Positions 1-8,278 of a stretch of DNA of 64,000 nucleotides are shown in pieces (positions within the stretch are counted from its first letter, which is position 1; every line of letters begins with the position of its first letter). The stretch is from Erythrobacter sp. YJ-T3-07. GTDB lineage: Bacteria; Pseudomonadota; Alphaproteobacteria; Sphingomonadales; Sphingomonadaceae. Location: contig NZ_JAEAGP010000001.1 in assembly GCF_015999305.1 (NCBI RefSeq), positions 2,879,001 through 2,943,000 of the forward strand, in the 5' to 3' direction. The notes under the pieces were generated by a model. That model had not been told where the DNA came from. It saw only the letters and a program-made list of their open reading frames with translations, and ran no database searches. The translations under genes and the position numbers were made by a program.

Positions 1-480
1 TTCCCGCAGCCATTCGCGAACTGTGGTTGGGTGCGGCTCCCATCCTGTGGGATTTAGCGCAGCAATACCCGGCTGGGAGACCGCGCGGCGGATGACCGGA
101 AACATGGCGTCGTCGGACAGGGAGCCGCAGTTGTCGTCGCAGAAGAGGCTGATCGCGACCCGCAGCGGCGATTTCGCGTCCATCGTCCGGCACTGCTCGG
201 CGTCCAGTTCCATGTTTCGCGCAAGCCGCCGGCTTTCGTTGCTGGAGGGCTTCGAGCGGAAGATGATGCCGTCCTGTGCGAAGATGGCATTCATATCAGC
301 CGTGGTGGGCTTGCGGGGATGTCCGTTATCGTCATCGACCATGAAGTCGGGATAGGAGGCGCCGTAGGGCGCGCGATATGTGACCGCGTGGTCGGGATCG
401 ACGCGTTCGAAGTAGTAATCGCGGCCGAGGATCTCGACGGGATCCCCTTTCTCTTGAGGGTAGGCGAGAGGTCTTGTCAT
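1..480 (-). CDS. tnsB: Tn7-like transposase TnsB (N-terminal part, runs off left edge)
   Basis: An open frame on the minus strand starts with ATG at 480 and continues past position 1 without a stop; about 160 residues are visible. The start codon overlaps the stop of the upstream gene (ATGA), so the two are translationally coupled. The visible part is the N-terminal DNA-binding region typical of TnsB/Mu-type transposases, including a segment ending HPTTVREWLRE that matches the helix-turn-helix preceding the catalytic core in this family. The DDE core would lie outside the window. The assignment leans on the neighbouring TnsA-like gene. Confidence 0.7.
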   Translation of the reverse strand, partial: MTRPLAYPQEKGDPVEILGRDYYFERVDPDHAVTYRAPYGASYPDFMVDDDNGHPRKPTTADMNAIFAQDGIIFRSKPSSNESRRLARNMELDAEQCRTMDAKSPLRVAISLFCDDNCGSLSDDAMFPVIRRAVSQPGIAALNPTGWEPHPTTVREWLRE

Positions 481-1388
481 GCTGCTATCCCTTCGAATCC
501 CGGCAGCGGTCGCGACGCGACGATCGGCGTGGGACTTAGAATGGTGCGGTCGTGGAATGGCTTATCGAAGTCGACGGTGAACAGTCCGCCAGCGATGAGA
601 CGCTCGACGACCGCATTGCCGTGCTTGCGATCATGTTGAGCGACGAGGCTGATCAGGTCGCCCCATCCCATCTGCTGCATCTTCGCTCGGACTGCCTGCG
701 CGCGTAAACTCTCATGGTTGGTCAGTGCCATTGCGCGACGTCCGAAGATGTTGGCGACGTTGTGTTCACGCCATCTCGAACCGCGAATATCCTCGAGGTA
801 GCGGATGGAGAACTCCCAGCCACACCTGCGGACGAATTCCCGAACTCTCGCCAAGCTGACCTTGTCGTCGGTGCTGAGATCGTCCGGAGTGCGTTTGACC
901 TCGACTATCTCGATCCGACCATCGCGGTAGAGGATCGCGAGATCGGGACGATAGGTGAAACGCGGCCCGCCGAATGCGATGTCGAATTTGTAGGGATGGC
1001 ATTTGAACTGGACGATGTTGCCATCGACTTCGCACTGCATGGCGAGCAGTTCCTCTCCCCTTCCCTCGCCGACTTCCGTCATTCCGGTCTTCACCGACGG
1101 CATGCGGAAACGCAGATGGAGACCTCCGCGCGTCACCACTGGTCTCTCCGTCCCGCCGTGGCGGAACACCACGATGTGGCCGAGCGGAGGATTATCGGTC
1201 TCGCCAGTGCCGGTCCGAACAAGCCGGCGTCCGTCCGCTGGCTGGGTTTCATCCCGAAGATCGGGGATGGCCTGAGATCTTTGCGGATGGCTGATGGTCA
1301 CGACACGGACCTCCCGCTGACCGGGGTCCACCGCCAAGGGGAGGTGCGCCGCGAACGCATCGCCGAGATGCTCGGGTGTCGGTTCCAT
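477..1388 (-). CDS. tnsA: TnsA-like transposon endonuclease
   Basis: This 303-residue protein has a PD-(D/E)XK nuclease core: RPDLAILY with D149, then a strand ending in VEVKR with E163 and K165. The C-terminal third (after about residue 200) looks like the winged-helix TnsA C-terminal domain that contacts TnsC. In Tn7-type elements TnsA cuts the 5' ends while TnsB cuts and joins the 3' ends. It is coupled to the downstream tnsB-like gene by a 4-base overlap. No ATG, GTG or TTG lies further upstream in this frame before a stop near 1500, so ATG 1388 is the first usual start. TnsA length in other elements is about 270 residues, so the first ~70 residues are an extension. Confidence 0.75.
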   Translation of the reverse strand: MEPTPEHLGDAFAAHLPLAVDPGQREVRVVTISHPQRSQAIPDLRDETQPADGRRLVRTGTGETDNPPLGHIVVFRHGGTERPVVTRGGLHLRFRMPSVKTGMTEVGEGRGEELLAMQCEVDGNIVQFKCHPYKFDIAFGGPRFTYRPDLAILYRDGRIEIVEVKRTPDDLSTDDKVSLARVREFVRRCGWEFSIRYLEDIRGSRWREHNVANIFGRRAMALTNHESLRAQAVRAKMQQMGWGDLISLVAQHDRKHGNAVVERLIAGGLFTVDFDKPFHDRTILSPTPIVASRPLPGFEGIAA

Positions 1389-1607
1389 CGCGGCATCGGC
1401 GGGATGGAGCGGGCTGAACCAACTCGCGTAGCGGTGAGATCCGCCCGAACGTAGTTCGTGTGCCCATCTTCCGCATTTTTCCGCTCGGCAGATCCGCGAT
1501 CATGATCGCGCTCTGAATGCTCGCTATCAGCGAACGGGCATTCACCCTTCGGCTTACTATTGTTCGCCGGTGGTTCGATCTCAATGCTCATACGCACAAC
1601 TCCCTTA

Positions 1608-1671
1608 GTGCGTTGGCATTTAGAAAGTGCGTTTCAGAAAAGCAAGGAGATTCGCATTGGCATGTAGAATT
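1608..1671. repeat. Tn7-like transposon end with TnsB-type repeats
   Basis: Two similar direct repeats lie about 43 bases apart: gcgttggcatttagaa at 1610-1625 and cgcattggcatgtagaa at 1653-1669. A weaker copy (gcgtttcagaaaag, 1630-1643) lies between them. Spaced ~20-bp repeats just outside tnsA are the usual layout of TnsB binding sites at the transposase-proximal end of Tn7-like elements. The element would extend leftwards from about 1670-1690. I cannot place the exact terminus or the target duplication. The whole 1389-1756 interval has no convincing gene. Confidence 0.5.
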
Positions 1672-1756
1672 TTTGTGTTAACTCGGCAGGTATGGATGAG
1701 AACACGACGTCAGCATCTTCGCTCGCCCGCCACTGGCATATGGTGGCAAGCGAGAC

Positions 1757-2827
1757 ATGAAAGGCGGCGCATCGGTGTCGCTGCCCAGCTCGCTCCCGGC
1801 CACTGATGAAGAGGAGTGGAAGCTACTATCACCTTCCCGGCGCGATCTGGCGCGACGTCGGATCGATGCGATAGAAGGGTGGCGCGACGGGGAACTCGAC
1901 ATTGAAGAGGCATGCCGAACTGCGAACGTGAGCATCAGTCGCTTTTACAGGCTTGCGGCTGCCTGGCGCGACCACCCATCGCTTGGTTCTCTCGCGGTGC
2001 GCCGAGGGTCAGGCGCGTCAGCTCGGGCTCGACCGTCCAAAGGGGAGGTCGTGAACGCCCTTCAAGCCGTTGTTGGTAAGGTCGTTCGCGCCCACGCCGA
2101 TGCGTCTGTCGCCCAGTTGACCCGCCACATGGTCGAAGCAGCTGGAGTTGATCCAACCTCCGCGCCGAGCCCAATGGTCTTGCGCCGTATCGTCGAGACA
2201 GAGATTCGGCGCGTCAAGGCTACGGGCGAGGCAGGTCACGCTCTGCGCTTCGATTGTTCGGCTATCAGCGCCCCGCAGGGGGATGGTCGGCCTTGGATCT
2301 TGTTCGTCGTTCTCGACGTGGGCACGCGGATGATACTCGGCTGGCATGTCGCGGAGAGCGCCGTAGCGCTCCCAGGCTATCAGCGAGCGGCTCGCGATGC
2401 CCTGGCGAAACTTGACGATCTGTCTCCACCGACCTGGGCAAGGCGACTGACCGAGGTGGAAATCAAGTCCGGGCTCGACAAGGAAGCGACTGCCAAGCTT
2501 GTCGAGCGCCTTGACGCAGCCATATCCGGCAATGTCCAGCACGCAGACAGCGACGCTCGCTTCGGTCGATATTTTAAGAAGCTGGTGGGCGGCAAGCTTG
2601 GTCTCCTCACCCTGACACCGGCAAGGACGTTGCGCGGAGATGCCCTGCCTCCGAACGGGGACATGACCCCTTGGTCGCGTTCGGAGCTTGAGGCCCATTT
2701 CGCCATCAGGGCAGCGGAGTATAATGATGAGGTCATGCGAGAGAAGCAGCCTCTAGCTTCCGACGCCTTGAGCGAGATCCCTGCGGAAGTGCTCGAACTC
2801 CTTCATATGGTTGCCGAGCCACAATGA
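1757..2827 (+). CDS. TnsB/Mu-transposase-like protein, probably catalytically degenerate
   Basis: This 356-residue protein has an N-terminal helix-turn-helix (about residues 46-72, IEEACRTANVSISRFYRLA) and a second DNA-binding segment (about 95-150). These are followed by a retroviral-integrase-like fold: RFDCSAI with D166, then strands ending VVLDVGTRMILGWHV. The C-terminal part resembles the end of a TnsB core but shows no second Asp/third Glu in the expected context. It runs convergently with the next gene, which has the same architecture, and lies outside the terminal repeats at 1.6 kb. It may be a repressor or accessory factor derived from a transposase; no function can be assigned from sequence. 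Confidence 0.6.
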   Translation: MKGGASVSLPSSLPATDEEEWKLLSPSRRDLARRRIDAIEGWRDGELDIEEACRTANVSISRFYRLAAAWRDHPSLGSLAVRRGSGASARARPSKGEVVNALQAVVGKVVRAHADASVAQLTRHMVEAAGVDPTSAPSPMVLRRIVETEIRRVKATGEAGHALRFDCSAISAPQGDGRPWILFVVLDVGTRMILGWHVAESAVALPGYQRAARDALAKLDDLSPPTWARRLTEVEIKSGLDKEATAKLVERLDAAISGNVQHADSDARFGRYFKKLVGGKLGLLTLTPARTLRGDALPPNGDMTPWSRSELEAHFAIRAAEYNDEVMREKQPLASDALSEIPAEVLELLHMVAEPQ

Positions 2828-2862
2828 ATCGCCTCTGACATCGGGCGACCTTGGCTTCGGAC

Positions 2863-3807
2863 TCAGCCTACGGCAATGTCGAAGGAAACCTGGTTGTATC
2901 CACAACGACGGTTGTGATCGCTGACGGCCTGGTCGATTGTCGCCATTGCGAAATCTTCACTGATCGCCTCGTCCTGCCGGGAGAGGTTGGCCGCGGAGGT
3001 CTTCAACGCCTTCTGGATCTGAAACACGACGCGAATATCCGCTAGCGCGCCTCCGAAGGTCTGTGACATGATCCGCTGGAGCGACCGCGGGTGGCTCTTC
3101 AAGTCATCGAGGCCATTTACGCCCAGTGATCGGCGTGCCTCTTTTAGGTCATTCGGACTTAAGAGCAGTGGCCGGGCCATCGCCTTCGTCGAACGCTTAC
3201 GAAGCAGATCATCGACCAAGTCCCTAACAGAGGCTGGCCGTGCCGGGTCGAAGGACACACGATGGGCGAGGATGCACTTTTCCGGCAACGCTACCGCCAC
3301 AAGGACGAGTGGAAAGGTATCGGGATGCGCCTTCACCACCAACCGCGGCCACATTCGGCCAACCACGATGCGGGGAGCGCCCTCCGCATTCGCGGCTTGG
3401 GCATGTCGCTGGCGTATCCAGTTGTAGATCGTTGGGCGGGACGGTGGCTTGGCTCCGACTTCGACGCAGCGCTGTTCGACGATCGGCGCCACTTTCGTCA
3501 GTTGCGCATCAGCGCCGCTTGCCTCGATGACTTCTGTCGCGATCGCCTTGGCACGTGGGTCGATGCCGTAGTTGCGCGTCGCTCTTCCCCGCTTGGTCAC
3601 TACGAGCATCGTCGCATTCCGGTGTTCGCACCATGCCTTGACCAGCCGCTGAAACTGGTAACGCGTTATCCCGATCGAGCGAGCGAGGCGAATGGCATCC
3701 TCGCCGGTCGGAGACGGCAAGCTCAGATACTTGTCTATGGCGGCTAACCTGCGCTTGGCCTCGGGCACGCGCGTCGGCTCGATACCGGCAAAATCCGGTT
3801 CAGGCAT
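2863..3807 (-). CDS. TnsB/Mu-transposase-like protein, degenerate paralogue of the neighbour
   Basis: This 314-residue protein has the same order of parts as the convergent gene at 1757: a helix-turn-helix near residues 40-60 (AIRLARSIGITRYQFQRLVKAW), a second one near 95-135, then an integrase-like beta region around 145-190 (LVLVAVALPEKCILAHRVSF). The first catalytic Asp of a DDE core is not evident. The last ~30 residues (VSDHNRRCGYNQ) resemble the end of transposase cores. The two stops are only 35 bases apart. A role in target recognition, regulation or immunity is inference only. Confidence 0.55.
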   Translation of the reverse strand: MPEPDFAGIEPTRVPEAKRRLAAIDKYLSLPSPTGEDAIRLARSIGITRYQFQRLVKAWCEHRNATMLVVTKRGRATRNYGIDPRAKAIATEVIEASGADAQLTKVAPIVEQRCVEVGAKPPSRPTIYNWIRQRHAQAANAEGAPRIVVGRMWPRLVVKAHPDTFPLVLVAVALPEKCILAHRVSFDPARPASVRDLVDDLLRKRSTKAMARPLLLSPNDLKEARRSLGVNGLDDLKSHPRSLQRIMSQTFGGALADIRVVFQIQKALKTSAANLSRQDEAISEDFAMATIDQAVSDHNRRCGYNQVSFDIAVG

Positions 3808-3959
3808 TTTTCCACTCCTAACTATTACAACTGCAAACTTTGGCTCATTCCACTCCCCTCCACCCCAAGAGGGTTGTCGGGCGTCTGCGACCGCGCGCGT
3901 TCACCGCACCTCGGTGCGACGGCCATTGAATGGATCGGAAGGTCCGGTAAGAAGTTCGA

Positions 3960-4391
3960 ATGTCGGCACTTCTTCTTCTCGCAGCCGCAGTCGTGCCGGC
4001 CGGCGAGGCTTTCACCTGCACCCCCGAAGCCGTGTGGGACGGCGATGGGCCTGTATGGTGCGAAGAAGGTCCTCGTATCCGGCTCGCCGGCATTGCAGCG
4101 CGCGAGCTCGACGGCTCCTGTTCCGATGGTCACCCCTGCCCCGCAGCCGACGCGATGGTGGCGCGCGACGCATTGGTCGACTTGATCGGCCGCCCCACCG
4201 GCACCGGGCGCCACGGTCATGTCCTCGTAGCGGGTCCTGCGATGCGATGTGTTTCGACCGGTTCTGCAGGAGGCGATCGGACAGGCGCGTGGTGCATCTC
4301 GCCGAAGTCCGGTGACCTGTCTTGTGCTATGGTCCGCGGAGGTTGGGCAGCTCGGTGGGACCGGTATTGGGGGAGGCACGAATGTCGCTGA
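3960..4391 (+). CDS. Secreted thermonuclease (SNase) family protein
   Basis: This 143-residue protein starts with a short signal peptide (residues 1-17, MSALLLLAAAVVPAGEA). The SNase-like core begins at about residue 18: RIRLAGIAARELDG contains the Arg and Glu expected near the active site, followed by a Cys-rich central part and a C-terminal segment rich in Trp and Arg. Short staphylococcal-nuclease-like proteins of this type are common in sphingomonads. It overlaps the next gene by 10 bases and probably forms an operon with it. No strong Shine-Dalgarno precedes the start. Activity is not certain because the catalytic triad is only partly recognisable. Confidence 0.7.
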   Translation: MSALLLLAAAVVPAGEAFTCTPEAVWDGDGPVWCEEGPRIRLAGIAARELDGSCSDGHPCPAADAMVARDALVDLIGRPTGTGRHGHVLVAGPAMRCVSTGSAGGDRTGAWCISPKSGDLSCAMVRGGWAARWDRYWGRHECR

Positions 4392-4756
4392 GGGATTGGA
4401 GTGATCGGCAAGGCGAAGAGCCCAACTGGTCGATCAGGCTGGAGTTCGGGCTGGTCGCCGCGCTTGTGCTTGGATCACTGGTCATTGCAGTTGTCTCGCT
4501 CGTGTGGGCGGCCGCTGCTTCGGCCCATCCCGGAGGTCTCGCGGCCGACGGATGTCACAATGATCGCAAGAACGGTGGTCGTCATTGCCACCGCGCTCAG
4601 GCCCCACCAGCACGGGAGCGTCCGCCAGCAAGCGGGGCTGTATACTATGCGAATTGCGCCGCGGCGCGTGCTGCGGGGGCAGCACCCGTCAGGAGAGGCG
4701 ACCCGGGATATGCCAGGCACCTTGATCGCGATGGCGATGGTATCGGCTGTGAGTAG
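4382..4756 (+). CDS. Excalibur calcium-binding domain protein with one membrane segment
   Basis: The start at 4382 is chosen because a ggagg-type ribosome site lies just upstream; the frame is open further up. The protein has 124 residues. Residues 19-45 form a membrane anchor or uncleaved signal. A His/Cys motif follows (HPGGLAADGCHNDRKNGGRHCH), found in small secreted proteins next to excalibur domains. The C-terminal excalibur motif ends in DRDGDGIGCE. The partner SNase gene overlaps its start, a pairing seen in nuclease-excalibur fusions, so the two products may act together outside the membrane. Confidence 0.75.
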   Translation: MSLRDWSDRQGEEPNWSIRLEFGLVAALVLGSLVIAVVSLVWAAAASAHPGGLAADGCHNDRKNGGRHCHRAQAPPARERPPASGAVYYANCAAARAAGAAPVRRGDPGYARHLDRDGDGIGCE

Positions 4757-4774
4757 TTTTGGCTCGCGAGCGGG

Positions 4775-6466
4775 ATGGTCGACGTGAAGGGTTTTTGGCG
4801 CAGGCTCGCCGAACTCGCATCTGCTCCGACAGCGGAAACCCCGCGGCACCCTCCCTCGCAACCCGAGATCTCTACGCGTTGCGCGCTCGACTTCTTCTCC
4901 GATCGGTTTCTCACCATACGAGATCTTGGCTTTTTCGGGCAGTTTTCCCGCTCGCCGAATGGCCGCTATGTCGTTGGCTGGTCGGATCGCAGTCCGGATG
5001 GCAGTAGGGGCGGCCACCGGTATGACGGAGAGGGGCGATGGATTCTGCTCGAGGGCGATCGCCTGATTGCACAAGGCAACCTTCAGCGTCCCCAGGACGG
5101 GAAGGTCGCCGACGACGGCACGGTATTGATAAGCGACTGGTTGTTCGGGGATGGGCTCGACGGAGTGCTTGCTGGCTTTTCGAGCGAGGGACGGCAGCTT
5201 CTACACTACGCCCTAGCGGCCAACATCGACGATCACGCACTCTCTCCTGACGGAAGGACGGCGATCTGCCGGACGCTCAATTCTCCGGGGAGCAGTGATA
5301 GTTGCAAGCTGATCCTGTTTGATGTGCATGCGGGACGGGAACTCGCCCGATGGGATCCGGAATCCGTATCCATAGCCGGCTATGAATTCGATACCGATGC
5401 TGACCTGGTTCACGTCGTCACGGCGGACGGAGATCGCGCGGGTTATGACTTCACCGGTCGATTGGTGAATGCCACTGAGTGGCAGCGCGCTCGGATTGGA
5501 CGCGGTGACCTCAACGTGATCAAGTCCGCCATCGAGCAGGCCGGGTCAGATGCTGCGTCCGAAGACATCGCGGCGATTCTGCAGGGCCTCGCCGTAGCAT
5601 GCAGCACCGACGCTGATTGGCTTCGTGCAAGAGCCTTTAGAGCAAAGGGCGAACTACTCGAGAAACTGGGTCGCGATGCCGAAGCGTTGGAAGCGTATGA
5701 CAGCGCGCTGTTGCTTGACCCTCAGGTTGGCGTTTTCAGGCGTTCGGAAAAGTTGCGGCGCGCAGTTGGGGGGACGTCGAAGACGAAGCCACCGCCCAAG
5801 GGACGTCTGGAAAAGCAGGCTGACCGGTTCGGCATGAAGCATGAGGTCATCGAACTTGAAAAGGGCGAAAACAAGCTATGGAGGAGTGCCGCCTTCCGCG
5901 AATGGACGTCGATCGAGAATGCCGCGCTAGAGCATTACCTCGATGGAGGGTGGAGTGGGGCCGCAACCGAAGGAGGCTTGATCCTCACGGTTATCAAGGC
6001 CGCGTCCTTCGCTAAGCTGGTGGAGCGTAACGCCGATACCTACATCGAGGCGCTGTATGCGCAGAACGTCGCGTTCGATGAGGATCGATATGCCATCGGC
6101 GATCTGCTGGCGAGCGTCAGGCGAGCGGACATCGGGCAGCTGCGAAGGAACTGGGCTCTGATATCCAAGCGTTCAGGGGAAGCCCCTGCATTCTATCCAG
6201 GCGTCTGGTGGGATGGCGTGGAAGGCCTCTTCAAGGCGCTCGGCAACGAACGCCTCGCCGCCATTGCGGATCGTTTTTCTTCTGCGCCCTACGACCTGAG
6301 GGCGGGCTGGCCGGATCTCACGCTCTGGCGCGGCGACGAGGTTCGGTTCGTCGAGGTCAAAGGCCCCTCTGACTCCATACACGCAAGCCAGGCGCGACTA
6401 GTCCGCGATTTGCTCAATCCGTTGGCGCATCACGTGACGCTAGCAGAAATCATACAGGCCACATGA
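4775..6466 (+). CDS. Beta-propeller/TPR protein with C-terminal VRR-NUC nuclease domain
   Basis: This 563-residue protein has three recognisable parts. Residues ~40-240 carry repeated short beta motifs with SPDGR/SPNGR turns, suggesting a WD40/PQQ-like propeller. Residues ~270-325 look like TPR helices (AKGELLEKLGRDAEALEAYDSALLLDP). The last 60 residues match VRR-NUC: GWPDLTLW with D514, VEVKGP with E527 and K529, then SQARLV with Q539. VRR-NUC is a PD-(D/E)XK nuclease family found in FAN1 and in phage and restriction-like proteins. It follows the excalibur gene by 18 bases but may be independent. A defence role is inference from the domain and the neighbourhood. Confidence 0.7.
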   Translation: MVDVKGFWRRLAELASAPTAETPRHPPSQPEISTRCALDFFSDRFLTIRDLGFFGQFSRSPNGRYVVGWSDRSPDGSRGGHRYDGEGRWILLEGDRLIAQGNLQRPQDGKVADDGTVLISDWLFGDGLDGVLAGFSSEGRQLLHYALAANIDDHALSPDGRTAICRTLNSPGSSDSCKLILFDVHAGRELARWDPESVSIAGYEFDTDADLVHVVTADGDRAGYDFTGRLVNATEWQRARIGRGDLNVIKSAIEQAGSDAASEDIAAILQGLAVACSTDADWLRARAFRAKGELLEKLGRDAEALEAYDSALLLDPQVGVFRRSEKLRRAVGGTSKTKPPPKGRLEKQADRFGMKHEVIELEKGENKLWRSAAFREWTSIENAALEHYLDGGWSGAATEGGLILTVIKAASFAKLVERNADTYIEALYAQNVAFDEDRYAIGDLLASVRRADIGQLRRNWALISKRSGEAPAFYPGVWWDGVEGLFKALGNERLAAIADRFSSAPYDLRAGWPDLTLWRGDEVRFVEVKGPSDSIHASQARLVRDLLNPLAHHVTLAEIIQAT

Positions 6467-6501
6467 CCTTGGAGATGCGTGAACGTGAGAGAAATAAACA
6501 C

Positions 6502-6930
6502 TCACTTCTTGTTCTTCCTCCAAGGAAACACCTCATGTTTACGGTCGAGCCAGACAAGGTAGAATACCGATTCCTCGATCACGCCATGCATTCGCGCTGT
6601 GTTGCTTCGATCTACTCGGATCTCATGCATTCGGTAGTCCTTCCCGATCGTGTCGGGTCTCGTAAAACGCTTCGCCGGTCGCACTTCGCCTCGATGCGGA
6701 GAGCAAAGGCTGGAATTTCGAAGTGTCGTGACATCCATCGTTCGCAGTTTCTCGACGACACCGACGAAGCTCTTGAGATCAGCCTTGTTCCAGCTCGAAA
6801 GGCATTCCGTCTCTGCCCTGTAATGGGCGAAACTCACCGTTACCCCTTCATGATCTTCTAATGACCCCAAGGACGGGCGGGGATCTTGCCGGTCGGTGCG
6901 CATACGGCCCTGCTCGGAGTTATGCGGCAT
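6502..6930 (-). CDS. Putative toxin partner of Panacea antitoxin
   Basis: This 142-residue protein is encoded just downstream of, and overlapping by 11 bases, the Panacea-domain gene. ATG 6930 has gggagaag upstream; ATG 6903 is an alternative. The C-terminal half (YRMHEIRVDRSNTARMHGV, then FYLVWLDRKHEVFP) has the beta-strand pattern and terminal positive tail seen in small RelE-like or related toxins, but I cannot name the family. Panacea antitoxins are known to pair with many unrelated toxins, so position is the main evidence. It would act in the cytoplasm. Confidence 0.6.
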   Translation of the reverse strand: MPHNSEQGRMRTDRQDPRPSLGSLEDHEGVTVSFAHYRAETECLSSWNKADLKSFVGVVEKLRTMDVTTLRNSSLCSPHRGEVRPAKRFTRPDTIGKDYRMHEIRVDRSNTARMHGVIEESVFYLVWLDRKHEVFPWRKNKK

Positions 6931-7399
6931 CCTTGATCTTCTCCCTGTAGAAGCTCTTCATGGCGGTCTTGGGGATGACCCTGTCGCTGGGTGCCAGAGG
7001 TGCGAGGCCCTTTCGAGCGGTGTGCCAGGGGCCGCCGGGCTCCTTGGCGAGTTCGTCCAGCTTGAACGGCATGTAGCAGCCATAATCCCTCTGGATGCAT
7101 TCTAGCATCTCGAGTTTGCTACCCTTGATCGTGCGGCTGTTCTCGATGTCCGGTAGGCTCGCGACATCCATGCGCTCGAAGCGCTCGTAGATCGCGGGAA
7201 TTATGGGACCTGTGCCCCAGGCTTCGAATTCCTCTTCGAACATTTCGTGTCCGGTGTTCGCCAGATACCAGGCTTGTGCGAAATAAAGGAGCCGGTGGAC
7301 AACGTCGGTGGTGATGACTTCACCCATCCTTCGGTCGATCCGATTGATAAACCAATCTGCGACATCGTGGGCATCGATCTTACGGGCCATATCTTCCAT
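6920..7399 (-). CDS. Panacea (SocA/DUF4065) domain antitoxin
   Basis: This 159-residue protein has the Panacea domain layout: DVADWFINRI near residues 13-22, TTDVVHRLLYFAQAWYLA near 30-47, and EAWGTGPIIPAIYERF near 59-74. The combination of VHRLLYFAQ and FEAWxxGPxxPxxYxxF is the family hallmark (GepA/SocA-like). Panacea proteins neutralise diverse toxins and are usually encoded next to them, as here. A second Met lies three codons downstream. The genes read leftwards as an antitoxin-first operon. Confidence 0.8.
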   Translation of the reverse strand: MEDMARKIDAHDVADWFINRIDRRMGEVITTDVVHRLLYFAQAWYLANTGHEMFEEEFEAWGTGPIIPAIYERFERMDVASLPDIENSRTIKGSKLEMLECIQRDYGCYMPFKLDELAKEPGGPWHTARKGLAPLAPSDRVIPKTAMKSFYREKIKDAA

Positions 7400-7653
7400 C
7401 TCTTTGTTTTCCTTTCCAAGATGAACTTCAATCCCGAAATTTCCGTAAAAACAGTCCTCGGTTTATCGATGGCTAGTTCCAGGCGTCGCCCAATCGAAAA
7501 ATGACGAAAGCGCCTGAGGGCTGACCGCCCAGCACGCCGAGCGCGTAGAAGGCGCTACGATTTCCCAAGGCGAGCCCGGTGTCGCCTTCGAAGGAAGCGA
7601 ACTGCTATCCGCGTCTTGCGGTCACGGCTCGCAGACGTCTGGCTGTGTGCTAG

Positions 7654-8172
7654 ATGGCGCGAATGGCGGTTTATTTCATTCTGGAAGAGAACGACGCTGA
7701 TTGGCGAATGAAGATCGGCCGATCACGCAACCCGCAGGGTCGCGGTCGCGCCTTGCAGACCGGAAACTCGCGGCAGCTCAAATTGGTCGGTTGGATTGAC
7801 GACGGATCCGACGCTGTGACGGAGGCTAGTCTGCATGCCAAGTATGCTTGGGCCAATGTGAATAGAGGTAGCGAGGTCGCGGCGCGGGAATGGTTCTACC
7901 TGCAACCGGCCGATATTCTTGCCGATCTCGCACACGCGGGTCGTTTCGGTTTCGTTGCCAAGAACGCGGACGCGTTCGAGATTGTGGGCTACGACCGCGA
8001 TGCGGTTCCCGAGTATGTCGGCGTCTGGGACTGGGCAGACTTGGAGATCGACGAATGCTGCCCGTTCTGCGGTTGCTTTTGCGGGATGCATTTCCAGGAC
8101 GCATCCTGGATGTATCACTGCATGAATTGTGACGCATTGACCGATTTCGAGGGAGGCGGAAACCTTCCCTGA
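7654..8172 (+). CDS. GIY-YIG/T5orf172-type nuclease domain protein with zinc ribbon
   Basis: This 172-residue protein opens with VYFILEEN and MKIGRS, the two short motifs that replace GIY and YIG in T5orf172/Mug113-type domains. A basic helix and a conserved Glu region (EASLHAKYA) follow. The C-terminal part has a treble-clef or ribbon-like cysteine set: CCPFCGCFCG and YHCMNC. Proteins of this kind are found in phages and mobile elements, often as single-gene nucleases. No operon partner is visible: the gene before it is on the other strand and the next is convergent. Confidence 0.65.
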   Translation: MARMAVYFILEENDADWRMKIGRSRNPQGRGRALQTGNSRQLKLVGWIDDGSDAVTEASLHAKYAWANVNRGSEVAAREWFYLQPADILADLAHAGRFGFVAKNADAFEIVGYDRDAVPEYVGVWDWADLEIDECCPFCGCFCGMHFQDASWMYHCMNCDALTDFEGGGNLP

Positions 8173-8278
8173 TGTGTGAAACGCCGAAGGCGGGACGACG
8201 GCGACGTGAGCAGCTGACTGAGTTCGGCGGACCTGCGAACTTCTCATCTGTCCCAGGCGCTTGGCTGTCACATGCCGA

